DNA from: an uncultured Lachnospiraceae bacterium
Lineage (GTDB): Bacteria; Bacillota; Clostridia; Lachnospirales; Lachnospiraceae
Assembly (NCBI GenBank): GCA_910585255.1
Contig: CAJUEI010000002.1
Coordinates: 13,577-77,576 of the forward strand
Direction of reading: 5' to 3'
DNA length: 64,000 nt
The position numbers and the translations under genes were made by a program. The notes under the pieces were generated by a model. That model was not told the origin of the DNA. It was given only the letters and a program-made list of their open reading frames with translations, and did not search any database. How positions within the stretch are numbered: position 1 is the first letter of the stretch; the number at the start of each line of letters is the position of its first letter. Below are positions 17,502-25,513 of the stretch, in pieces.

Positions 17502-18686
17502 GTGAATATGAAATTCTTGCTTAGTACACAATGTGCATGTTTGGATGAAGAAGGTAATGCATGGATTTTTTCGAATGAAATAAATGCATTATTTTATAGA
17601 AAATTAGAGAGTGGAGAAACAGAATATATAACAAGCTTTGATAGAGAGGAATTTTGGAGAAGGGATTTATATACAGATGCAGTATGGTTCCGGGGAAAGA
17701 TTTTCTTTATTCCATGTGCTGCAAAGAATATTGCTATATATGATACTTTACAAAAAACAACAGAATATATTACTCTTGATACGTCTAGCGATAATTATAA
17801 TATGGTACGGCTGCCAGAGAATCGAATTCTTTTATATCCAGTCAGGGAAAGTCCTAATGCATATATTGTTTATTTGGAAGAGGGATGCTGTGAGTATATT
17901 TTTATTGATTATGGAAAAGAAAAGACTGAGATAAAAGGAAAATTAGTAAGAGGAAAGGCATATTGTAAAGGAAAAGCATATTTTATAATAGATAAAACAA
18001 ATCAATATATTATGTTTGATATTAATACAAAAACGATTCAGATTTGCAGAACAGAGAAAAAAGTCCCGTTATTTTATGTAGCATCAGATGGAGAATTTTT
18101 ATATATGATGCATGCAGATGGCTGTGCTTATGATATTTATAATGAGAATCATTATGTAAGGACATGTTATTTATCGAATCAATTAGAAAAGATAAATAGT
18201 AATTTTGAATTTGAAAATATGGAATATGTTATCAATACTATTTTGGAAGATGGAAGTATAGTCAGTGTTCCAATGAGGAAACAACCAATAGTAATTATGA
18301 AAAATGAAACGGTTATTAGGTTTGAATTAGAGGATAAAAAAATAGGAAATTATATAGATGATTTACAGCCATTATATGTATGTAACTATTTTAAGAATAA
18401 GATAGTTTTTTTCCCTTATCATGGCAATGTCCTTGTGATAATTAATCTTGAAACAGCAGAAATAGTATATCAAAGTGCAGTAATAGATATTATGAAGTAT
18501 GATAGATTATTTAAAAATATCTGGAATAGGAAGGAAAAATGGGCTGTTTTAGATGAAATGAAAGTTTCTCTCGAAGTATTTCTTGGTTTGGTATATTACT
18601 GTAAATTGAATGTAAGAGCAGAATGTAGAGAGATAGGAACAAAAATTTATAAATATATGGTTCAAAGTAATTTAAAAGGAGAATAA
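17502..18686 (+). CDS. Uncharacterised beta-propeller-like protein
   Basis: This 394-residue protein is built of repeated short beta-rich units (patterns such as GKIFFIPCAAKNIAIYD and DGEFLYMMHADGCAYDIY) that suggest a propeller fold. There is no signal peptide and no catalytic motif that I recognise. GTG 17502 is chosen because GGGGGA precedes it at good spacing; ATG 17508 is an alternative. It lies between a radical SAM gene and a glycosyltransferase in the same operon and may act as a scaffold or binding partner. Confidence 0.6.
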   Translation: MNMKFLLSTQCACLDEEGNAWIFSNEINALFYRKLESGETEYITSFDREEFWRRDLYTDAVWFRGKIFFIPCAAKNIAIYDTLQKTTEYITLDTSSDNYNMVRLPENRILLYPVRESPNAYIVYLEEGCCEYIFIDYGKEKTEIKGKLVRGKAYCKGKAYFIIDKTNQYIMFDINTKTIQICRTEKKVPLFYVASDGEFLYMMHADGCAYDIYNENHYVRTCYLSNQLEKINSNFEFENMEYVINTILEDGSIVSVPMRKQPIVIMKNETVIRFELEDKKIGNYIDDLQPLYVCNYFKNKIVFFPYHGNVLVIINLETAEIVYQSAVIDIMKYDRLFKNIWNRKEKWAVLDEMKVSLEVFLGLVYYCKLNVRAECREIGTKIYKYMVQSNLKGE

Positions 18687-18687
18687 G

Positions 18688-19899
18688 ATGGGACCAAAAG
18701 TTTCAATTGTAATTCCAGTTTATAATGGTACTAATTATATGAAGGATGCAATAGATAGTGCGTTAAATCAAACTTATAAAAATTGTGAGGTTATTGTTGT
18801 AAATGATGGTTCAACGGATCATGGAGCTACAGCTCGACTTGCAAAATCATATGGCAATAAAATTCGATATTTTGAAAAAGAAAACGGGGGGGTTGCCACA
18901 GCTGTTAATTTGGGAATCCAAAAAATGACAGGAGATTATTTTGCTTGGTTATCTCATGATGATATATTTACTTTAGATAAAATTGAAAAACAGATACAAG
19001 CCATAGAAACAAGAAATATAACAGAGGCAATTGTTCATAGTAATTTTACATTTTGGTATATGGAAAATAATAATTATGTAAAAGTAGATTGGTTACAACA
19101 GTACACTAGAGAACAGTTGGAAAATAGTTGTTTTGCACCAGTATTTTTGGCTATTCATGGTAGTACCGTATTGATTCATAAAAACTATTTTGAACGGATA
19201 GGATTATATAATACACAACTTTTAGCAACTCAGGATAGTGAGTTTCTTTTTCGTGCAATGCGGGGGCAGAAGTCAATTTTTATAGAGGATAATTTAATGA
19301 TTTCACGTATTCATAAAGAACAGGGGCAACAGACAATGGTTTGTCATAGTCGAGAATATAATGAAATGTTTGTATTTTTTTGTGAAACATTAACAAATAA
19401 TGAAAAAATCGAGATGTGTGGAAGTGTAAAAAATTTTTATTATAGATTATATTTATTATTAAAGTATAGTCGTCCGGCAGGATATATTTTAGATTATTTA
19501 AAGGAAAAACTTGATAGTTGTTTGGAAATTAAGAATAAGGAAACGATAAGACTAAATTTTTTAGAACAAAGATTATTAAATAAAGGAATAACGGAAGTTT
19601 ATATATTTGGTGCTGGAAAGATGGGACAGGAATTGCAATTGATGTTAGTGTCATATGGACTAGATTTTTGTGGTTTTATAGATAATGCAGATGAAAAGCA
19701 GGGAATACAGGTGAATGGAAAAAATTGTTATTCACCTGAATATCTATATGGAAAAGAATCCTGTTTAGTGATTGTAGCAATGATGGATACTAAAGAAGTA
19801 ATTGTTCAGTTAAAAGAGATGAAGATAGCCAATATTATTACAATAGGAGAATTAAAAAAAGAATTATTTTTTATGGAACCTAAAATATGGTTATATTAG
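18688..19899 (+). CDS. Family 2 glycosyltransferase with C-terminal Rossmann-like domain
   Basis: A 403-residue paralogue of the 15134 protein. The GT2 domain carries VVNDGSTDHG and a metal site HDD in WLSHDDIF. The C-terminal small Rossmann-like domain begins YIFGAGKMGQELQ and has FIDNADEKQG. It starts one base after the preceding stop with AAAGGAG upstream, implying translational coupling. The two enzymes may add successive residues of one glycan. Confidence 0.85.
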   Translation: MGPKVSIVIPVYNGTNYMKDAIDSALNQTYKNCEVIVVNDGSTDHGATARLAKSYGNKIRYFEKENGGVATAVNLGIQKMTGDYFAWLSHDDIFTLDKIEKQIQAIETRNITEAIVHSNFTFWYMENNNYVKVDWLQQYTREQLENSCFAPVFLAIHGSTVLIHKNYFERIGLYNTQLLATQDSEFLFRAMRGQKSIFIEDNLMISRIHKEQGQQTMVCHSREYNEMFVFFCETLTNNEKIEMCGSVKNFYYRLYLLLKYSRPAGYILDYLKEKLDSCLEIKNKETIRLNFLEQRLLNKGITEVYIFGAGKMGQELQLMLVSYGLDFCGFIDNADEKQGIQVNGKNCYSPEYLYGKESCLVIVAMMDTKEVIVQLKEMKIANIITIGELKKELFFMEPKIWLY

Positions 19900-19910
19900 G
19901 AGATGAATAA

Positions 19911-21098
19911 ATGAAGTGGAAAAATAAGGGACATGAATTCGATAAGATAGGTTATTTACTAAAAGATAAAAGAAATATTTTTCTTTATGGAGCTGGTGGT
20001 ATGGCATTGGAATTATTAGAAGTTTTACATGCAATAGATTCATGGATAGATTGGAATATTTATCTTGTAGATAGAGATAAAAGGAAACAGAAAGAAGGAA
20101 GATTTGGTTATAAAGTATTATCACCAGAACAATTTTTTACAATGAAGAAAGAAGAATATTTTGTTGTGGTAGCTCCACAAAATGAAATGGGAGAAGAAAT
20201 ATATAATTTATTAAAAGAAAAACTTGACAAGGATAGTATTATTTTTAAAGGATTTTATTTTTTGCATAATTATTTGTCAATATATTTTGCCTATATACAT
20301 AATATGGTATTTTTTGCATCTGAGAGTGTATTACCTACAACAATATGTAATCTTAATTGTAGGGATTGTCTTAACTTTAAACCTTATATTAAAAGGCATT
20401 ATATAGAATCTCTGGAAACCTTAAAAGAAGATATTGATTTGTTTTTTCATGCAGTAGATTTAGTATATCGATTTCAGATTACTGGAGGAGAACCATTATT
20501 ATATAAAGATTTAATATTATTAATAGAATATATTGATAAAAATTACAGAAATAAAATAATACGATTTGAACTGGTGACAAATGGGACTATTATACCAGAT
20601 GATCAATTGTGTGAAGTTTTAAAAAGAAAAAATATATATGTATTTTTGGATGATTATAGAATATCAATGCAAAATATAGATAGATGTTATGAAAATATAT
20701 ATTGGAAATTAAAAAAATATGGAATTATATTTGCAGATAATTATGTAGAAAACTGGATTAGAATGTATATTCCAGAAGAAGATGAGGGATTAGAGTTATC
20801 AGAACAGGCATTACAACAAAAATATTTTAAATGTAGTGCACCATGGTCATCCTTAAGAAATGGAAAAATATCTTCTTGTAATTATGCGATGTATGCTGAG
20901 AAGGCAGGACTTTGTGAAATATATGAAAAAGATGCTTATGATTTACGTCAATTTTCTGAGGAAAAGAAAAAAGAATTGGTTGAGTTTAGATTACGTTATT
21001 GCGAGAGAGGATATATGGAGTTTTGTAAAAAATGTGGTGGTTGGGTAGATACAAATAAGAGATTATGTCAGCCAGCTATTCAGGATGAAATGAGGTAA
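19911..21098 (+). CDS. Radical SAM protein with N-terminal Rossmann-like domain (paralogue 2)
   Basis: This 395-residue protein has the same plan as the 16330 protein: MKWKNKGHEFD start, FLYGAGGMAL nucleotide-binding-like loop, radical SAM Cys146/150/153 (CNLNCRDC), ITGGEPLLYK, and C-terminal cysteines (KCSAPW, SSCNYA, FCKKCGGW). It follows a glycosyltransferase by 11 bp. The region is very AT-rich. The function is inferred only as radical chemistry within the glycan pathway. Confidence 0.82.
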   Translation: MKWKNKGHEFDKIGYLLKDKRNIFLYGAGGMALELLEVLHAIDSWIDWNIYLVDRDKRKQKEGRFGYKVLSPEQFFTMKKEEYFVVVAPQNEMGEEIYNLLKEKLDKDSIIFKGFYFLHNYLSIYFAYIHNMVFFASESVLPTTICNLNCRDCLNFKPYIKRHYIESLETLKEDIDLFFHAVDLVYRFQITGGEPLLYKDLILLIEYIDKNYRNKIIRFELVTNGTIIPDDQLCEVLKRKNIYVFLDDYRISMQNIDRCYENIYWKLKKYGIIFADNYVENWIRMYIPEEDEGLELSEQALQQKYFKCSAPWSSLRNGKISSCNYAMYAEKAGLCEIYEKDAYDLRQFSEEKKKELVEFRLRYCERGYMEFCKKCGGWVDTNKRLCQPAIQDEMR

Positions 21099-21104
21099 GT
21101 AAAA

Positions 21105-22301
21105 GTGAAATGGAATCATAAAGGACATCAATTTGATAATCTGGGAAAACATTTTGAGCAGCGGAACAGGTTATACATATATGGAGCAGCAGAGTATGGA
21201 AAAAGATTTCTTGATATGCTTTGTATGGCAAATTTAGCAGATATGGTTGATGGATTTCTTGATAAAGATATAAAAAAACAGGCAGATGGGTTTGAGGGGA
21301 AAAAGGTATTATCTCCAGATATTTTGTTTAAAAGTCATGAAGAAAAACATGTCATAATTGTAGCAATGAAAGAGCCCCATTATAGCTGGACCGTGACACG
21401 TCTGTGTCAAGCCGGCTATATGGAAAAGATTGATTTTTTTTGCTGGGATATATTTCGGGTTAATTTGAATGAGATTTATCTGCCGCTTTATGGATTATAT
21501 ACACAAAATAAAATTATAGTTTCATCTGCTTGTTATATACCAAGTGATGCATGTAATTTATTGTGTCGTGATTGTCTGAATTTTACACCCTATATTAAAA
21601 AGTTTGAAAGTAAACCGTTAGATCAGGCTTGCCAAGATATAGATTTATTTTTTCAATGGATTGATTTTACGTTTCGCTATCAAATTTCTGGAGGAGAGCC
21701 ATTATTATATAGAAATTTGAAAGAATTGATTGAATATATTGGAGTCCATTATAGACAAAAGATTTATGTATTTGAGATCGTAATGAATGGTACAGTTATT
21801 CCATCTGATGAATTATGTCAATATATGAGTCAATATAATATGACAGTATGTTTGGATAATTATACAAAGACAATTCCAGAAAGTTTCAATCATCGAAAAG
21901 AAATTATCGAAAAACTAGAAAAATATCATGTAAAATGGATTGATAATACAGTAGAAGATTGGTTCGCCCTTAGAATTTTTGATACGGATCATTCGAATAT
22001 GACAGAAGAGGAATTGATAGAATATTTTGATCATTGTAATAATCCTTGGCATTATTATGAAAATGGAAAATTATATGCCTGTAATTTTGCAAGGTTTGCT
22101 GAAAGAGCAGAATTAAATAAAGAAACAGAAAGCGTATATTTTGATTTACAGAATATGACACAAAATCGAAAAAAGGAATTAATGGAATTTTTATTTAATT
22201 ATAATGAACTTGGGTATGTACAGCTATGTAAACGGTGTGCTGGGTGGGCTGATTTTAATGTGAATCGAGTGCCGGTTGCTTTACAATGCAGAGAGGATTA
22301 A
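21105..22301 (+). CDS. Radical SAM protein with N-terminal Rossmann-like domain (paralogue 3)
   Basis: This 398-residue protein starts at GTG with GAGGTAA upstream, giving the shared MKWNHKGHQFD start. It has the small Rossmann-like domain (IYGAAEYGKR, FLDKDIKKQADG), radical SAM Cys150/154/157 (CNLLCRDC), ISGGEPLLYR, and C-terminal cysteines (HCNNPW, YACNFA, LCKRCAGW). It is six bases after paralogue 2, so tandem duplication is likely. The three copies are divergent enough to suggest different substrates. Confidence 0.82.
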   Translation: MKWNHKGHQFDNLGKHFEQRNRLYIYGAAEYGKRFLDMLCMANLADMVDGFLDKDIKKQADGFEGKKVLSPDILFKSHEEKHVIIVAMKEPHYSWTVTRLCQAGYMEKIDFFCWDIFRVNLNEIYLPLYGLYTQNKIIVSSACYIPSDACNLLCRDCLNFTPYIKKFESKPLDQACQDIDLFFQWIDFTFRYQISGGEPLLYRNLKELIEYIGVHYRQKIYVFEIVMNGTVIPSDELCQYMSQYNMTVCLDNYTKTIPESFNHRKEIIEKLEKYHVKWIDNTVEDWFALRIFDTDHSNMTEEELIEYFDHCNNPWHYYENGKLYACNFARFAERAELNKETESVYFDLQNMTQNRKKELMEFLFNYNELGYVQLCKRCAGWADFNVNRVPVALQCRED

Positions 22302-22304
22302 AGA

Positions 22305-22500
22305 ATGAAGTGGTTACATAAGGGAGAAGAGTTTGATTATTGGAAAGGATTATTTGGATCTTAGTTTCGATATTTTTAAAGAAATTATTTTTGAGTATTT
22401 ATCTGGCTATACAGAGAAAGGACATTTATCAGCTTGTGAAATGTGTAATGGATTATATGGTATCAATACAAAATATGTAGTACCAGGAGAACAAATATGA
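22305..22500 (+). pseudogene. Relic of a fourth radical SAM paralogue
   Basis: An ATG at 22305 opens MKWLHKGEEFDYWKG, the shared start of this family, and stops at 22362. From about 22360, in another frame, the sequence encodes the family's C-terminus (FEYLSGYTEKGHLSACEMCN...) and stops at 22498-22500, overlapping the next start as ATGA. The central 350 or so residues, including the radical SAM cysteines, are gone. I read this as an internal deletion of a fourth tandem copy. The intact ends and the ATGA overlap with the next gene suggest a recent event. Confidence 0.75.
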
Positions 22501-23351
22501 AATATTTAATTTTGGGTGTAAATGGTATGGCAGGACATATGATTGCACTTTATTTAATGGAACAGGGAAATATGGTATATGGATTTGCAAGAAATAAAAG
22601 CAGTCTGCCATGTGAAATAATTTGCGGAGATGCAAGAGATCAGGACACAATTTTAAAACTATTAAAAGCAGATCAGTTTGATTATGTAATTAATGCAATC
22701 GGGATATTGAATCAGGCAGTAGAAAGAGATTTGGCAGATGGAATTTGGATTAATAGTGTATTGCCGCATTTTTTGGCAAAACATCTAAAGGAAAGTAAAA
22801 CAAAGTTAATTCATATCAGTAGTGATTGTGTATTTCAAGGTACAAAAGGAAACTATAAAGAAAAAGATACTCCAGATGCAGAATCTTTTTATGGACGCAG
22901 CAAAGCATTGGGAGAAATAATCGATACCACTAATTTAACAATAAGAACCTCTATTGTAGGACCAGAATTAAAGAAAAATGGAGTTGGATTATTTCATTGG
23001 TTTATGTCACAGGATGAAGCAGAAGGTTATCAAAAAGTGCTTTGGTCTGGTGTTACAACATTACAATTAGCAAAAACAATTGCTGCAGATGCACAGTTAT
23101 CTCAGACTGGATTATATCATTTGGTCAATAATCAGTTGATCAGTAAATATGATTTGCTTTGCCTATTTAATCAGTATTGCAGAAGAAGTCCGATTACGAT
23201 TAACAGCAATACAACTGTCTGCAGTAATAAAACATTGCTCAATACTCGTAATAAAAATATTTTTGAAGTGCCGTCTTATAGAGAAATGATAAAAGAAATG
23301 GCGGATTGGATTCAGAATCATGCTTATTTATATCAGCAGTACATAATGTAG
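22497..23351 (+). CDS. RmlD-like NDP-sugar reductase (SDR)
   Basis: A 284-residue extended short-chain dehydrogenase. The Rossmann start GVNGMAGHMI and the catalytic YGRSK (Tyr-x-x-x-Lys) are visible, and the dTDP-4-dehydrorhamnose reductase family fits best. With the next two genes it makes a three-enzyme set like CapE/CapF/CapG or WbvB/WbvR/WbvD, which converts UDP-GlcNAc to UDP-N-acetyl-L-fucosamine or -L-quinovosamine. It lacks the C-terminal cupin domain of CapF, and its RmlD-like form is closer to WbvR, which favours the L-quinovosamine branch. That choice is inference. Confidence 0.75.
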   Translation: MKYLILGVNGMAGHMIALYLMEQGNMVYGFARNKSSLPCEIICGDARDQDTILKLLKADQFDYVINAIGILNQAVERDLADGIWINSVLPHFLAKHLKESKTKLIHISSDCVFQGTKGNYKEKDTPDAESFYGRSKALGEIIDTTNLTIRTSIVGPELKKNGVGLFHWFMSQDEAEGYQKVLWSGVTTLQLAKTIAADAQLSQTGLYHLVNNQLISKYDLLCLFNQYCRRSPITINSNTTVCSNKTLLNTRNKNIFEVPSYREMIKEMADWIQNHAYLYQQYIM

Positions 23352-23363
23352 GAGGCAGTTAAG

Positions 23364-24521
23364 TTGAAAAAATTAAAGGTAATGACGATTGTAGGAACCA
23401 GACCAGAATTAATAAGACTTTCTGAAATTATCAAAAAGGCAGATCTGTTTTTTGAACACAGATTCGTTCATACTGGACAGAATTATGATAAACGTTTGAA
23501 TGATATTTTTTATGAAGACCTTGGTATTCGCAGACCGGATTATTATCTGAAAGCCGTAGGAACAAATCTGGGAGAAACCATTGGAAATATTATTTCTAAG
23601 TCCTATCAAATTATGCAGCAGGAGCAGCCAGATGCACTTTTGATTTTAGGAGATACCAATTCTTCGCTTGCAGCAATTTCAGCGAAACGCTTAAAGATAC
23701 CAATTTTTCATATGGAGGCGGGAAACCGGTGTTTTGATGAAAATCTTCCAGAAGAGATTAATCGAAGAATTGTTGATCATATTTCTGATATGAATTTGCC
23801 TTATACGGAACATGCCAGACGCTATCTGATAGCAGAAGGGATAAAAAAAGAATATATTTATGTAACAGGTTCTCCGATGAAAGAAGTAATAAAAACACAT
23901 AAAAAAGAAATACAATCAAGCTCTGTCTTAGAAAGACTGCAGCTTGAATCAGGAAAATACATTGTTCTATCAGCACATAGAGAAGAAAATATCGATCATA
24001 TTAAAAATTTTGAAAGTTTGATGGGGGCAGTAAATACAATGGCAGAGTATTATCAGATGCCGGTAGTTTATTCCCTTCATCCTAGAAGTGCAAAATGGAT
24101 AGAAAAAAGAAAATATTCCTTTCATCCGCTTGTAAGACCAGTACCGCCTTTTCCGTTTACGGATTATAGTAAATTAATGCAAAATAGTTATTGTGTTGTT
24201 TCAGACAGCGGAACCATGCCAGAAGAAGCAGCGATTAGTCACTTTCCGGCAGTTTGTATTCGAACTTCTACCGAACGCCCGGAAAGTTTAGAGAAAGGTT
24301 GTTTTATAATGGGAGGTATTACAGAAGAATCTTTGCTTCAGGCAGTAGATATGGCGGTTCATTTATCAAAGATGCAGGATTATGGAGAAACTGTATTAGA
24401 TTATAATACAGAGACGGTATCATCTGTAGTAATTCGATTAATTCAAAGCTATACAAAAATGATAGATGATAAAATCTGGAGGAAACAAGAATGGGAATAT
24501 TTACAGGAAAAACACTTATGA
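23364..24521 (+). CDS. UDP-N-acetylglucosamine 2-epimerase (non-hydrolysing)
   Basis: A 385-residue WecB/CapG-type epimerase with the family's GTRPELIRLS start, LGDTNSS, HMEAGNRCFDENLPEEINRR, and SDSGTMPEEA motifs. It starts with TTG preceded by GGAGG. In the three-gene set it would carry out the final C2 epimerisation of a UDP-2-acetamido-6-deoxy sugar. It overlaps the next gene by 31 bases. Confidence 0.88.
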   Translation: MKKLKVMTIVGTRPELIRLSEIIKKADLFFEHRFVHTGQNYDKRLNDIFYEDLGIRRPDYYLKAVGTNLGETIGNIISKSYQIMQQEQPDALLILGDTNSSLAAISAKRLKIPIFHMEAGNRCFDENLPEEINRRIVDHISDMNLPYTEHARRYLIAEGIKKEYIYVTGSPMKEVIKTHKKEIQSSSVLERLQLESGKYIVLSAHREENIDHIKNFESLMGAVNTMAEYYQMPVVYSLHPRSAKWIEKRKYSFHPLVRPVPPFPFTDYSKLMQNSYCVVSDSGTMPEEAAISHFPAVCIRTSTERPESLEKGCFIMGGITEESLLQAVDMAVHLSKMQDYGETVLDYNTETVSSVVIRLIQSYTKMIDDKIWRKQEWEYLQEKHL

Positions 24522-25501
24522 TTACAGGAGGAACCGGTTCTTTTGGACATGCTGTATTAAATCGGTTTTTAGATACTGATATTGGAGAAATTCGTATATT
24601 TTCCAGAGATGAAAAGAAGCAGGACGATATGCGGAAAGAGTATCATCATTCTAAAATAAAATTTTATATTGGAGATGTAAGAGATCTTCACAGTATTGAA
24701 AATGCTATAAAAGGGGTAGACTTTATTTTTAGTGCAGCAGCTTTAAAACAGGTTCCATCGTGTGAATTTTTTCCAATGGAAGCAGTCAAGACTAATATTT
24801 ATGGAACAGAAAATGTATTGACAGCAGCAATCCATGAAGGAGTAAAAAAAGTAATTTGTCTTTCTACTGATAAAGCAGCTTATCCGATTAATGCAATGGG
24901 AATCAGCAAAGCAATGATGGAACGTATTTTTGTTGCAAAGTCAAGAACGACAGAGAGTACGGTAATATGCGGAACCAGATATGGAAATGTTATGTGTTCA
25001 AGAGGCTCTGTTATCCCATTATTTATTGAGCAGATAAAGACAGGAAAACCGATTACCATAACCGATCCAACAATGACAAGATTTTTAATGAGTCTTGAGG
25101 AAGCGGTTGATTTGGTTTTATTTGCTTTTGAATATGCACAGGCAGGAGATATTATGGTGCAGAAGGCACCAGCCTGTACAATTGAAACATTAGCACAGGC
25201 CGTAAGAGAATTATTTCATGATAAAAATAAAGTTCAGTATATCGGAATTCGACATGGAGAAAAAAAGGCAGAAACACTTTTAACAAAAGAAGAATGTATG
25301 CATGCATTTGATTTGGGGAATTTTTATCGTGTGCCTGCTGATAACCGAGACTTAAATTATGGAAAATATTATGAAAGCGGAAAAATTACAGAAACTGAGC
25401 GAAAAGAATTTACTTCGGATAATACAACAAGATTAAATGTAGAACAAGTAAAACAAAAATTATTATCATTAGATTATGTGAAACAAGCATTAGAGCATTG
25501 A
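24491..25501 (+). CDS. UDP-N-acetylglucosamine 4,6-dehydratase/epimerase (CapE-like SDR)
   Basis: A 336-residue polysaccharide-biosynthesis SDR. The N-terminal ITGGTGSFGHAVL binds NADP, and STDKA with the following YPINAMGISKAMME gives the catalytic region in which the lysine of the YxxxK pair is retained. Family features KQVPSCEFFPMEA and TRYGNVMCSRGSVIP are present. It would start the pathway from UDP-GlcNAc. GGAGG at 24479 inside the upstream gene provides the ribosome site, so the two are translationally linked. Confidence 0.85.
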   Translation: MGIFTGKTLMITGGTGSFGHAVLNRFLDTDIGEIRIFSRDEKKQDDMRKEYHHSKIKFYIGDVRDLHSIENAIKGVDFIFSAAALKQVPSCEFFPMEAVKTNIYGTENVLTAAIHEGVKKVICLSTDKAAYPINAMGISKAMMERIFVAKSRTTESTVICGTRYGNVMCSRGSVIPLFIEQIKTGKPITITDPTMTRFLMSLEEAVDLVLFAFEYAQAGDIMVQKAPACTIETLAQAVRELFHDKNKVQYIGIRHGEKKAETLLTKEECMHAFDLGNFYRVPADNRDLNYGKYYESGKITETERKEFTSDNTTRLNVEQVKQKLLSLDYVKQALEH

Positions 25502-25513
25502 TAGATATATGGT

